A stretch of DNA of 64,000 nucleotides from Chryseobacterium potabilaquae (GTDB taxonomy: Bacteria; Bacteroidota; Bacteroidia; Flavobacteriales; Weeksellaceae), in contig NZ_CACVBR010000005.1 in NCBI RefSeq assembly GCF_902728265.1, forward strand, positions 62,001 through 126,000, given 5' to 3'. Positions 52,414-61,684 of this stretch are shown one piece after another. The translations under genes and the position numbers were made by a program. The first letter of the stretch is position 1, and each line of letters opens with the position of its first letter. The notes beneath the pieces are model-generated. The model did not search any database. It was not told the origin of the DNA and saw nothing but the letters and a program-made list of their open reading frames with translations.

Positions 52414-53385
52414 TTAGCTTTCTCTTCTCAATAAATAATTGGCCAATTCGGAAAATGGTTTTTTCTTTTCTTCCGGAATATCAATTTTCTTTAGATAACT
52501 CTGTCCGATTTCATTATGCTTTTCAATCAAACGTAAGGCTTTTTCATCCACTTTGGTTCTTCTAAAAATCTTTTCTACACCATATACCTTATCTATGTTT
52601 TCTGTTTTTTTGGAATACCAATAATCCAATTCCTTTCTTTCCTCTTCTGTTCCATGTTCCATTGCTAAAAGGTATAAGACTGTTTTCTTATTTTCATAAA
52701 TATCTCCTGCATGCTTTTTGCCAAACTGTGCTTGATCTCCAAATACATCAAGATAATCATCCATAATCTGAAAAGCAATTCCAATATGTTTTCCGAAGTT
52801 AAATATGGCTTTAGCATCACTAAAATTAGCTTTAGCAATCAATGCTCCGATTTCAAACGAAGAAGCACTTAAAACCCCCGTTTTATAAGTAATCATTCTG
52901 ATATAATCAGCAAATGTTACATCCTTTTGCGTTTCGAAATTAATATCATATTGTTGTCCTTCACATAATAAAAGTCCGGTATGGGTAAATATTCTAATAC
53001 ACGCTTTGAAAATTTCAGGTTCAAGGTCTTCAAAAAACTTATATGCTTTAAGCATTAATCCATCTCCTGAAAGAATTCCTACATTAAGACCATGCAATGT
53101 ATGGATAGTGGGTTTATTCCTTCTTAACGGTGCCTCATCCATGATATCATCATGAATAAGTGTGAAATTATGGAAAAATTCAATGGCCAATGCCGGTTTT
53201 ATAGCTTCTTTAAGATCTCCTCCAAATAAGTCACAAGCCATTAATACCATAATAGGACGTAAACGCTTTCCTCCATGAGAAATGATATAATTCATCGGCT
53301 CATATAGTTCTACCGGTTTATCTTTAAAAGTATATTTATCAATAGCATCTGCAACAATTTGTTGGTATCTGTCTAAAAATTCCAT
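52414..53385 (-). CDS. Polyprenyl diphosphate synthase
   Basis: A 323-residue trans-prenyl synthase that lengthens isoprenyl diphosphates, probably for menaquinone side chains. The first Asp-rich motif is LIHDDIMDEA near 73-82, with the second in DDYLDVFG near 207. FQIMDDY and GGKRLRP are also conserved. I start at 53385 (MEFLDRYQQ); the longer frame to 53451 would run through the promoter at 53404-53433 and the terminator at 53441. Confidence 0.93.
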   Translation of the reverse strand: MEFLDRYQQIVADAIDKYTFKDKPVELYEPMNYIISHGGKRLRPIMVLMACDLFGGDLKEAIKPALAIEFFHNFTLIHDDIMDEAPLRRNKPTIHTLHGLNVGILSGDGLMLKAYKFFEDLEPEIFKACIRIFTHTGLLLCEGQQYDINFETQKDVTFADYIRMITYKTGVLSASSFEIGALIAKANFSDAKAIFNFGKHIGIAFQIMDDYLDVFGDQAQFGKKHAGDIYENKKTVLYLLAMEHGTEEERKELDYWYSKKTENIDKVYGVEKIFRRTKVDEKALRLIEKHNEIGQSYLKKIDIPEEKKKPFSELANYLLRRES

Positions 53386-53403
53386 AAATTCTAATCGTTT
53401 CAA

Positions 53404-53433
53404 CAAAAATACAATTTTTAAAACCTTTTCAAA
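53404..53433 (-). promoter_or_regulatory. Promoter of the prenyl synthase gene
   Basis: On the minus strand TTTG (53430-53433) and TATTTTTG (53404-53411), 18 bases apart, lie just upstream of the ATG at 53385. Confidence 0.6.
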
Positions 53434-53434
53434 A

Positions 53435-53466
53435 CAAAAAACTTTGCCCAATTGGGCAAAGTCTAG
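53435..53466 (-). terminator. Terminator of the DUF47-PiT operon
   Basis: A 22-base palindrome ACTTTGCCCA-AT-TGGGCAAAGT is followed on the minus strand by a T run, right after the PiT stop. Confidence 0.85.
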
Positions 53467-53488
53467 TATTATCGTTCAAATTTTTATT

Positions 53489-54631
53489 TTAAGATAAGAA
53501 AGTAACCATAAGATAAGAAATACCTGCAACAATAGCTGAAATAGGAATCGTTAATACCCAAGCCCAAAGTAAACTTACGGTAATTCCCCATCTTACTGCA
53601 GAAACTCTTTTTGTTAAACCAACCCCAATAATAGAACCTGTAATCGTATGAGTCGTAGATACGGGAATTCCAAAGTGATCCGTAATAAATAGAGTAATCG
53701 CTCCCGCTGTTTCTGCACTTACTCCTTCCAGTGAAGTTACTTTTGTAATTTTAGTTCCCATTGTTTTGATAATCTTCCATCCTCCACTCATTGTTCCCAA
53801 ACCTATTGCCAAGAAGGAAACCAAAGGAACCCAAAGATAATGATCTGCAAAATAATCAAAACGTTGTGCCGAAGGAATATTTAGATAGATAGGATCCTGT
53901 AACATTTCTACATGATAAAAAATCAAAGCTGCCCCAATAATTCCCATTACTTTCTGAGCATCATTTAAACCATGTCCCAAACTAAATAATGCGGAAGATG
54001 CCAATTGTAATCTTTTAAATGATTGATCTGCTTTATGAGGATTTGATTTTTTATACAGATGTACAATAATTAATGTAATAATAATCGAAATGATCATCCC
54101 AATAACGGGTGCCATGAAAATGAAAAGAAAAATAGGAATTACTTTATCAAATTTCACTACACTTTGGTGAGTCACTTGATTAAAAGCGGCTTTACATGTT
54201 TCCCAAAGTCCTAAATCCGGCTGTGTTGCTACTACCTGATGATAATCCATCATAAAGGCATGCATTAAGGCTGCTCCTAAAAAACCACCAATCAAAGTAT
54301 GAGATGATGATGAAGGTATTCCAAACCACCATGTAAGGAGGTTCCATGCAATAGCTGCGATAAGCCCTGAAAATATCACTTCAAGATTAATAAAATTTTC
54401 ATTTACGGTTTTGGCAATTGTATTACCAATTTTAAATTCTCCAATAATATAAGCTGCGATAAAAAACGCGGCAAAGTTCCATAGTGCTGCCCAGAGCACG
54501 GCTTGGAATGGAGTTAAAACTTTTGTTGAAACTATAGTTGCAATTGAATTAGCGGCATCGTGAAAACCATTAATATAGTCGAATATTAATGCCAACGCAA
54601 TAATAACTATAAGCAAAATAGGAAATTCCAT
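53489..54631 (-). CDS. pit: PiT-family inorganic phosphate transporter
   Basis: A 380-residue transporter with about ten to twelve helices that moves phosphate with a cation. The two inverted PiT signatures are present: GFHDAANSIAT near 22 and, in the second half, GLNDAQKVMG near 224; GIPSSSSHTLIGG and GIPVSTTHTITGS are the matching repeated pore loops. It follows the DUF47 gene by 16 bases, the standard pairing. Confidence 0.95.
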   Translation of the reverse strand: MEFPILLIVIIALALIFDYINGFHDAANSIATIVSTKVLTPFQAVLWAALWNFAAFFIAAYIIGEFKIGNTIAKTVNENFINLEVIFSGLIAAIAWNLLTWWFGIPSSSSHTLIGGFLGAALMHAFMMDYHQVVATQPDLGLWETCKAAFNQVTHQSVVKFDKVIPIFLFIFMAPVIGMIISIIITLIIVHLYKKSNPHKADQSFKRLQLASSALFSLGHGLNDAQKVMGIIGAALIFYHVEMLQDPIYLNIPSAQRFDYFADHYLWVPLVSFLAIGLGTMSGGWKIIKTMGTKITKVTSLEGVSAETAGAITLFITDHFGIPVSTTHTITGSIIGVGLTKRVSAVRWGITVSLLWAWVLTIPISAIVAGISYLMVTFLS

Positions 54632-54647
54632 TTGTAAATTATTATTT

Positions 54648-55286
54648 TTAAGCGTATTTAATCATGATGTTCTCAATCGTATTGGCTACATCTTCTGCTT
54701 TATCAGTTACTACTTCAAGATAGTTAAGTACAGACGAAACTTTAATAATATTAATAGCATCTTGACTTTCAAATAATTCTACCATTGAATTGGAAAGAAG
54801 ATCATCTGCAATATTTTCGATAGAATTCACTTTAATACAAGCTTCTTTTACCTGCTCCATATTTCTAAACCCTTTCAAGTTTTTCATGGCATTCTGGATT
54901 TCGATACAAGCTTTATGAATTAATAAAGAAAAATCAGAATATGCCTTCATTTCCGGCGACTTATATAAGAAAATATATTTAGTGGATGCATAGATATAAT
55001 CTGCAATATCATCCAATCCTGTGGCTAACGTATGGATATCTTCCCTATCGAAAGGAGTGATAAAGTTTTTACCTAATTCTACGAAGATTTCATGAGTAAG
55101 TTCATCATTTTTGTGTTCAAAATCGCTCATCTTTTTCAACATTGTATCATCATTAAGATCAAAATCTTTGATACCATGGTTGAATTCCTCAGACATTGCT
55201 ACCAAGTTATCTGTTACTTTTTCAAAAAGTACAAAGAAGATTTTATCTTTCGGCTGAAAAGCGTGGAAAATATTACCAATTCCCAT
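54648..55286 (-). CDS. DUF47 (PhoU-like) phosphate transport accessory protein
   Basis: A 212-residue all-helical protein of the DUF47 family, related in fold to PhoU. The acidic metal-site helices include FEHKNDELTHEIF near 51 and LATGLDDIADYIYASTKY near 87. It modulates the PiT transporter encoded next to it and is the first gene of the operon. Confidence 0.92.
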   Translation of the reverse strand: MGIGNIFHAFQPKDKIFFVLFEKVTDNLVAMSEEFNHGIKDFDLNDDTMLKKMSDFEHKNDELTHEIFVELGKNFITPFDREDIHTLATGLDDIADYIYASTKYIFLYKSPEMKAYSDFSLLIHKACIEIQNAMKNLKGFRNMEQVKEACIKVNSIENIADDLLSNSMVELFESQDAINIIKVSSVLNYLEVVTDKAEDVANTIENIMIKYA

Positions 55287-55396
55287 TGTAAAGTGTTTAA
55301 TAATTTGTGTGCAAATTTCTTAAAAAAGCCCTTTAACTGGAAGTATATGACGTTAAGTTTTGTTAACATTGCTTTAACCCTTGATTATCAAAAGAA

Positions 55397-55427
55397 AAAA
55401 ACCGACTGTGAAGTCGGTTTTTTTTAT
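55397..55427 (-). terminator. Terminator of the second DEAD-box helicase
   Basis: A stem ACCGACT/AGTCGGT with a gtga loop has T runs on both sides. It lies directly after the helicase stop on the minus strand. Confidence 0.88.
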
Positions 55428-55441
55428 GAACGTTAAGAGTT

Positions 55442-57124
55442 TTAGTTAGCTACTTCCGCTCTCATATCTTTTCCTTTAAATTTCATTGAAGGAATATTGC
55501 TTAATACATTATCCTTAAATGTTTTTTCCACTTCAAAGAAAGAGAATTTTTCTAAAATTTCTATATCTCCAATTTCAGCTCTTTTCTTGCCTTTACCAGA
55601 GGTTGCTTTATTAATAATCTCTAAAACATCGAGTTTTTTCAATTGATCTTTTTTACCAAGATTAAAGAAAAACCTTACCATATTTTCATTTCTTCTTCTT
55701 GGTTTCCCACTGCGTTCTCCTCGGTCTCTATCACGATCCCTTCCTCTATCTCGATCTCGATCTCTTCTGTCTCTTCTTGAACCATCATCATCTCTACTGC
55801 TTAGTTTTTGCTCAAGTAGATCATGTCTGTCTTTATAATACACCGCAAGATCTTTAAGCTGGACTTGAAGGAGTCTATGAACTAATTCTTCTTTGGTGAA
55901 TTCAGAAAGATCAGGAATCAGAGCATCATCAAAATCAAAATAATCTTCATGCTCTGCAAATAGACTTTCAAAAACACCTCCTACCTGAGCTTTAATAACA
56001 GCATCTCCTGTAGGAACCTTGCCTTCAATAATCTCAATCTTAGTAACAGATTTTATCTGTTTTAATTTTCTGCTTTCTTCCGGTTTAATTAAAGCCATTG
56101 AAATTCCATCTTTCCCGGCTCTACCTGTTCTTCCGCTTCTGTGAACAAAAACTTCAGGATCATCAGGTAAAGAATAGTGAATAACGTGAGTCAATGAATT
56201 TACATCCAGACCTCTCGCTGCCACATCGGTTGCTACAAGAATATCAATATTTTTCAATCTGAATTTCTTCATTACCGTATCTCTCTGTGCTTGAGAAAGA
56301 TCACCATGAAGAGCATCTGCTGCATATCCATTTTGCATTAAAAAGTCAGCCACTTCTTGAGTTTCCATTCTCGTTCTGCAGAAAATAATGGAATATTGAT
56401 TAGGATTTGAATCAATTAATCTTTTAAGAGCTTCTTTTTTCTGACGGTAACCTGCTACATAATACTCATGCTTAATGTTCTTTTTAACTTCGTTAATTGA
56501 ACCAACAGAGATTCTGTGAGGTTTTGTCAGATAATTTTTAGAAATTCTTTCCACCTCCTTACTCATCGTAGCAGAGAACAAGAATGTTTGTTTAGTTTCA
56601 GGAGTTTCACTTAGGATTGTTTCCAATTCATCTTTGAAACCCATTGAAAGCATTTCATCGGCTTCATCTAAAACCAACCAATGAATAGCAGAAAAATCAA
56701 GAGCTTTTCTGTTAATAAGGTCGATCACTCTTCCCGGAGTTCCTACAATAATCTGTGGTTTATCCTTTAAAGATCTGATCTGTTCCATAATACTGCTTCC
56801 ACCATAAACCGCAGTAGTTTTGATGTTTTGCATGTATTTTGAATAATTTTTAATGTCTTTAGCAATTTGAAGACATAATTCTCGTGTCGGACAAAGCACC
56901 AATAATTGGATTTTGCGACTCGTATCGTCAATCATATCCAAAATCGGAAGCGAAAACGCTGCAGTTTTGCCTGTCCCAGTCTGCGCAAGTGCGATCAAAT
57001 CGCGAATATCTGAAAGAATAAAAGGGATAGTCTGTTTTTGGATTTCTGTCGGGCTCTCATAGCCCAATTCGCCAATTGCCTTAAGAATATCAGGACTTAA
57101 ATTGGTTTCCGTAAATAAATTCAT
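55442..57124 (-). CDS. DEAD-box RNA helicase with DbpA-type RNA-binding domain
   Basis: A 560-residue helicase of the CsdA/DbpA type. It has Q motif GYESPTEIQ, Walker [18 protein letters not shown] and HRSGRTGRAG. Residues ~430-470 form an Arg/Asp repeat (RRDRRDRDRDRGRDRDRD) that may drive condensation with RNA. The last ~80 residues are a DbpA-type RNA-binding domain (MVRFFFNLGKKDQLKKLDVL). Likely roles are ribosome assembly and cold adaptation. Confidence 0.94.
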   Translation of the reverse strand: MNLFTETNLSPDILKAIGELGYESPTEIQKQTIPFILSDIRDLIALAQTGTGKTAAFSLPILDMIDDTSRKIQLLVLCPTRELCLQIAKDIKNYSKYMQNIKTTAVYGGSSIMEQIRSLKDKPQIIVGTPGRVIDLINRKALDFSAIHWLVLDEADEMLSMGFKDELETILSETPETKQTFLFSATMSKEVERISKNYLTKPHRISVGSINEVKKNIKHEYYVAGYRQKKEALKRLIDSNPNQYSIIFCRTRMETQEVADFLMQNGYAADALHGDLSQAQRDTVMKKFRLKNIDILVATDVAARGLDVNSLTHVIHYSLPDDPEVFVHRSGRTGRAGKDGISMALIKPEESRKLKQIKSVTKIEIIEGKVPTGDAVIKAQVGGVFESLFAEHEDYFDFDDALIPDLSEFTKEELVHRLLQVQLKDLAVYYKDRHDLLEQKLSSRDDDGSRRDRRDRDRDRGRDRDRDRGERSGKPRRRNENMVRFFFNLGKKDQLKKLDVLEIINKATSGKGKKRAEIGDIEILEKFSFFEVEKTFKDNVLSNIPSMKFKGKDMRAEVAN

Positions 57125-57144
57125 TAAATATTTTAAAATTTTTG

Positions 57145-57152
57145 CAAAGATA
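57145..57152 (-). promoter_or_regulatory. -7 promoter element of the DbpA-type helicase
   Basis: TATCTTTG on the minus strand is an exact TAnnTTTG match, 20 bases before the start codon. The -33 element is unclear. Confidence 0.5.
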
Positions 57153-57351
57153 CAATTAATATTTGAATTTACTTTTATATATTATTACATTATTGCTAAT
57201 TTTAACATTCAAAATACTAAAAATTTTAAAGCTTATATAGAAAAAAACGATTTTTTTTATTTTTAATTTAACAAGAGTACAACTCCTTTTTGATTACTAA
57301 ACTTCCCATTTCACATTCAATTAATTATGAATTGCATAAAAAAAGTGTTAT

Positions 57352-57381
57352 TTGATGTATGAATAGATTTAATTACATTTG
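57352..57381 (+). promoter_or_regulatory. Promoter of the DUF2461 gene
   Basis: TTTG (57352-57355), 18 bases, TACATTTG (57374-57381) fits the consensus, 16 bases before the ATG. Confidence 0.65.
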
Positions 57382-57397
57382 AATAAAATAAGAAAAT

Positions 57398-58066
57398 ATG
57401 TCGGCTATGCTTTCTCAAAAAACTTTTGATTTTTTAAAAAAATTATCAAAAAATAATGACCGTGAATGGTTTAATGATAATAAAAAGCTTTATACAGAAG
57501 CTCAAGAAAATGTCATCTCTTTTCTTGAAGAACTGATAAAGGAGATGGGAAGTTTTGACGAAGAACTTGCAAAAATCGATGCTAAAAAATCATTATTTAG
57601 AATTTACCGAGATACCCGATTTTCTAAAGATAAATCTCCCTATAAAACCAATTTTGGTGCTTCCTTAGGCATGGGAAAAGGAAGTCAAAAAGGAGGTTAC
57701 TATCTTCATTTAGAACCTAATAAATCATTTCTTGCCGGAGGAATTTATATGCCTGAATCTTCTGTATTGAAAGAAGTTCGAAAAGAAATTTCTTTATATG
57801 GAGAAGATTTTTTAAAAATAGTAAACCATAAAGATTTTAAAAAACACTTTCCCACACTAGATCAGGAAGATAGACTTGTGAAAATACCACAAGGATTTGA
57901 AAAAGAAGATCCCATGGCAGAATATTTAAAACTTAAAAGTTTCATTGTGGTGTACAATATAAAAGATGAAGAAATCTTAAATAATAAAAATACAACCAAA
58001 GAATTTACCAAAATCTTTAAACTCATGAAGCCCTTCAATGATTTTCTCAATACTCCTTTTCAATAA
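57398..58066 (+). CDS. DUF2461 family protein
   Basis: A 222-residue cytoplasmic protein of the DUF2461 family: NNDREWFNDNKKLY near 19-32, RIYRDTRFSKDKSPYKTNFG near 68-87, and GGYYLHLEPNKSFLAGGIY near 99. The family is widespread but lacks a known reaction. It has its own promoter and stands alone. Confidence 0.88.
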   Translation: MSAMLSQKTFDFLKKLSKNNDREWFNDNKKLYTEAQENVISFLEELIKEMGSFDEELAKIDAKKSLFRIYRDTRFSKDKSPYKTNFGASLGMGKGSQKGGYYLHLEPNKSFLAGGIYMPESSVLKEVRKEISLYGEDFLKIVNHKDFKKHFPTLDQEDRLVKIPQGFEKEDPMAEYLKLKSFIVVYNIKDEEILNNKNTTKEFTKIFKLMKPFNDFLNTPFQ

Positions 58067-58279
58067 TCATTCTTCACGAAAATGGTTGACCTTATAGAGT
58101 CTATTTATTTCTATATCATGCAGAATAAATAGAAAACAACTCATTTTAGTAAGAGTCTCCAAAATCCTCATCCTCATCCTCTTACTATTCAATTTAATAG
58201 AAAAACATAAAACATTTAAATATTTAACATTCAACCTATTATATTTCGCTAATTTTAACATTAGTTTAACATTTTTGCG

Positions 58280-58287
58280 TATCTTTG
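58280..58287 (+). promoter_or_regulatory. -7 promoter element of the FkbM-flippase genes
   Basis: TATCTTTG matches TAnnTTTG exactly, 22 bases before the FkbM-type ATG. The -33 region is not clear. Confidence 0.5.
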
Positions 58288-58309
58288 CCTACTCTTCAAA
58301 AATCACAGA

Positions 58310-59104
58310 ATGTCTTTATATCAAAAAATCGCAGAAAATCTACAATATATCAGTCCGAATTTTTACAAAAAAAGATATTTTAAAAAATTAAAAAATCTCA
58401 CCCAAAATAATTTCTCAGAACGAAATGTAGAGCCTGAATTAGTTTGGATTAAAGATTATTTACCTGAAAATGCTGTGATTTTGGATATTGGAGCCAATGT
58501 GGGAACTTTTCTATATCAATTAGAAAGTAAGTTGATTCATAAATATATATATGCTTTTGAACCCAACAAAAAGTTATTCAATCGATTAAAAAGGTTATTC
58601 CCCCACATGCAAATATATTCTTTAGCTCTATCTAATGAAAATACCATTGCAGAATTTAAAGTTCCTATCATCAATGGGACTCTGATTCCTTCTCGTGGAA
58701 CTTTAAATACCTCATTTAAAGAGCAAGGAGAAGAACAAAGTCATACCGAAAAAGTAGAAGTTGTAAAACTTGATGATTGGCCAGTAGCTAAAGATTTTAA
58801 GAAGCTCGATTTTATTAAGATTGATGTTGAAGGTAATGAAATGAAAACACTTTTAGGAGCTAAAGAAACCATAAAAAAATTCTTCCCCACTTTAATGGTT
58901 GAAATGGAACAAAGACATCATAATACTCCAATCTGGAATGAAATTTCTGAAGTTACATCATGGGGATATGACGCTCAATATCTTAATCGAAATAGTTTTA
59001 CCCTTGAAAGACTTACAGAAGAAATTCTCACTCAAAATAGTCATGACGAAAAAAACAAAACCGATTATATCAATAATATAATTTTTACCCCTAAAAAATT
59101 CTAA
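58310..59104 (+). CDS. FkbM-family methyltransferase
   Basis: A 264-residue SAM-dependent methyltransferase. SAM motif I is VILDIGANVGTFLYQL near 58-73, acidic motif II IYAFEPNKKLF is near 83, and FIKIDVEGNEMKTL near 165 is the FkbM signature. FkbM enzymes O-methylate sugars or secondary metabolites; next to a flippase and glycosyltransferases, a sugar residue of a surface glycan is likely. It starts a two-gene transcript with the flippase, 7 bases apart. Confidence 0.88.
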   Translation: MSLYQKIAENLQYISPNFYKKRYFKKLKNLTQNNFSERNVEPELVWIKDYLPENAVILDIGANVGTFLYQLESKLIHKYIYAFEPNKKLFNRLKRLFPHMQIYSLALSNENTIAEFKVPIINGTLIPSRGTLNTSFKEQGEEQSHTEKVEVVKLDDWPVAKDFKKLDFIKIDVEGNEMKTLLGAKETIKKFFPTLMVEMEQRHHNTPIWNEISEVTSWGYDAQYLNRNSFTLERLTEEILTQNSHDEKNKTDYINNIIFTPKKF

Positions 59105-59111
59105 AAACATT

Positions 59112-60590
59112 ATGAGTGTAGTAGCAAGACAAGGCTTCAAATATTCCATCATTGGGTATATTGGCTTTTTGTTAGGTACCATTTCCGCTATTTTCATCTT
59201 TCCTAATGATTTTGAATTTTATGGAAAACTTCGTTACAGTATGCAGACAGCAGAAATGCTAGTCCCTTTTGTTGTTTTTGGTATTTCTTATTCGAATGTA
59301 AAATTTTTTCATACACTTCAAAAGGATGGCAAAAACCAAAATATGCTTTCATTATCCTTACTCGTCGTTCTTATTAATTTTATAATATTCTCAATTATTT
59401 TTTTTATTATTCCTTATCTATATCCTCAATTTTTACGATCAGAAGCCTGGAAAATTAAAGAAATTATTCTTCCCCTCATTTTAGTTTTATCATTATGTGC
59501 TATTTTCAACAAATATACCTCCAATTATAAAAGAATAGTAGTATCTAATATATTTGATAACTTATTTCCTAAGATTGCTAATTTGGGAGCTTTCTGTTTA
59601 TTTTTCTATTTTGCTTTATCTCAGAAAATTGCACTCACTTTCTTTTTCGGAATGTTTGCATTAATGTTGTTCGGATATATTTATTATACTAATAAATTAG
59701 AAAAAATAAATTTCAATTTTACTACTGATTATTTTAAAAAAGACCAGTTCTGGAAAGAGTTTCTGAATTATAGCTTTTTTGGATTTTTAGGAACGTTTGG
59801 GAATTATTTAGCGATCAATAGTTTTATGATTGGGGAATTTTTAGGAATGGAAGAAAACGGAATTTATTCGGTATTATATGCTCTTATCTCTCTCATTTCC
59901 ATTCCTCAATTAGGACTATTTAATATATCATCTCCCATTATTAGTAAAACACTAGCTGACGGAGATATGGTGGAACTAGACAGATTCCATAAGAAAACTT
60001 CTCTATCTCTTTATTTTTTAGGAGCCGTTTTATTTTCTTGTATTGTCGTTGGATTTCCTTATTTGACACAATTTATGCCTAAAAATGGTACCATGCTAAG
60101 GGAATACGAACCTGTTATTTGGATTTGGGGCACCGCAGTACTTATTGATCTTGTCACAGGGTTTAATGGAAATATCATCTCTCTTTCAAAATATTATCGT
60201 TTCAATATTTTAGTAATGCTTTTACTGGCAGGACTTACTATCAGTCTCAATTTTTACTTTATTAAAAATACCGAGCTAAAGCTTATTGGAATTGCCTTAT
60301 CTACTGCTATTTCTTTGATAACTTATAACATCGTTAAAATCATATTTAATTATATCGTTTTCAAGGTATCTCCTTTAACCATTGATATGATTTTTGTAAC
60401 CATTATCTGTACGTTAGCCATTACGGTAACCATTGTACTTCCCAATTTTGATAATAATTTAATCAATCTGATGTATAAACCAGCCATGGTACTCATTCTA
60501 ATTTATATTGGAAATTATTTTACAAAGGTTTTCCCCATCGAAGATTATCTTAATATGAAATTCATTAAAAGTATTTTTAAGTTTAAATAG
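59112..60590 (+). CDS. Polysaccharide flippase (Wzx/MOP superfamily)
   Basis: A 492-residue membrane protein with about 12-14 helices, such as YSIIGYIGFLLGTISAIFIF, PLILVLSLCAIF and LAITVTIVLPN. The layout fits the polysaccharide transporter (MOP/Wzx) group that flips lipid-linked oligosaccharides across the inner membrane. It follows the FkbM gene and overlaps the end of the convergent glycosyltransferase by 8 bases. Confidence 0.88.
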   Translation: MSVVARQGFKYSIIGYIGFLLGTISAIFIFPNDFEFYGKLRYSMQTAEMLVPFVVFGISYSNVKFFHTLQKDGKNQNMLSLSLLVVLINFIIFSIIFFIIPYLYPQFLRSEAWKIKEIILPLILVLSLCAIFNKYTSNYKRIVVSNIFDNLFPKIANLGAFCLFFYFALSQKIALTFFFGMFALMLFGYIYYTNKLEKINFNFTTDYFKKDQFWKEFLNYSFFGFLGTFGNYLAINSFMIGEFLGMEENGIYSVLYALISLISIPQLGLFNISSPIISKTLADGDMVELDRFHKKTSLSLYFLGAVLFSCIVVGFPYLTQFMPKNGTMLREYEPVIWIWGTAVLIDLVTGFNGNIISLSKYYRFNILVMLLLAGLTISLNFYFIKNTELKLIGIALSTAISLITYNIVKIIFNYIVFKVSPLTIDMIFVTIICTLAITVTIVLPNFDNNLINLMYKPAMVLILIYIGNYFTKVFPIEDYLNMKFIKSIFKFK

Positions 60591-61632
60591 AAATAAGAGT
60601 ATCTACTATTTTTTCCAATTTCTCTTTCACGATAGAATACCTATAGGATTCCTGAAAATCGAAAGAAGCATTTTTAAGCTCCTCAAATTGTTGTATAATA
60701 TTTTCTTGTTCAGGAATAATAAAATCTAATTTGGATTGATAAAAGGAAGGAAAAACAGCTAATTTTCCAAATTTAATAGCATCCCCCAAGTTTCCAGTCA
60801 TTTTTGTTTCTCCATACTTTTCCGGCTGACTAAAAAAAACAGTTTGTGATTGGATCGGACACCATAAAATATCTGCTTTCTTCATCCAAAAGTCAAAGTC
60901 TTGTTGTGAAACTCTTTCGGAAAAATATAAAATTTTAATATTCTTCGGTAAATCTGTCGATATTTTCTGAAGTTGCATCAATTCATGCCCCTTTGCTTTT
61001 CCTAAAAACACAAATGTAAAAAAGCTAGAAGATGTTATATTTTGAATGATTTTAAATACATGCTCATAATCTCTCCTTTTTTGAGAGACACTTCCGGGAA
61101 TGACAATATGTAACTGTTTATTAGGAATTACTCTTTCGGTATATCTATTGTAAAAAACCGGTAAAAGTGTATACTTATCTGATGCTAACTCTTCATCTAG
61201 TACTAAAAGTCCTTTTGCATCATGGTATGGTTTTGAAAAATAATACAAACCTTCTTTCCACCATAATTTTAATCTAAAAATTACATCTTCCTTAAAAACA
61301 CTTTTCATGACATTCATCTTTGAAGCCTTGATAAAGTTCAGATTGTGAGCAATAATGAGCGTCTGGTATTTTTTAACAATTACTTGAAAAGTATTAAAAT
61401 ACCTATGCACTGTTCCAATAATAATAAGATCATACTTTTTAAGTTTCAACTGATCCAAAATCATGGAACTATCAGATAAAAAGATGGCGTTTTTTTCTTC
61501 TCTTATTTGTTTATAGATCTTTTCAGAAAAATAATAATCTACCGCAAATTCTTTTGAATCCTCCATAACTTCAATGAAATTTTGGGCAATTTCAGCATGG
61601 GTATCAATTTCTATATAAGCGATTTTTCTCAA
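60583..61632 (-). CDS. GT-B-like glycosyltransferase
   Basis: A 349-residue protein with a two-lobed layout. The N-terminal lobe has YDLIIIGTVHRYFNTFQVI. A hinge LHIVIPGSVSQKRRDYEHV is near 173-191, and the C-terminal lobe has FVFLGKAKGHELM, DILWCPIQSQ and a late KMTGNLGDAIKFGK segment like the donor-binding region of GT-B enzymes. I do not recognise a specific family. It probably acts on the same glycan as the adjacent flippase and GT2. Confidence 0.65.
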   Translation of the reverse strand: MRKIAYIEIDTHAEIAQNFIEVMEDSKEFAVDYYFSEKIYKQIREEKNAIFLSDSSMILDQLKLKKYDLIIIGTVHRYFNTFQVIVKKYQTLIIAHNLNFIKASKMNVMKSVFKEDVIFRLKLWWKEGLYYFSKPYHDAKGLLVLDEELASDKYTLLPVFYNRYTERVIPNKQLHIVIPGSVSQKRRDYEHVFKIIQNITSSSFFTFVFLGKAKGHELMQLQKISTDLPKNIKILYFSERVSQQDFDFWMKKADILWCPIQSQTVFFSQPEKYGETKMTGNLGDAIKFGKLAVFPSFYQSKLDFIIPEQENIIQQFEELKNASFDFQESYRYSIVKEKLEKIVDTLISI

Positions 61633-61684
61633 AGTATTATACGTTTTAGGTCGGAATTAATAAAAAAGGTCACTCATTTATCTT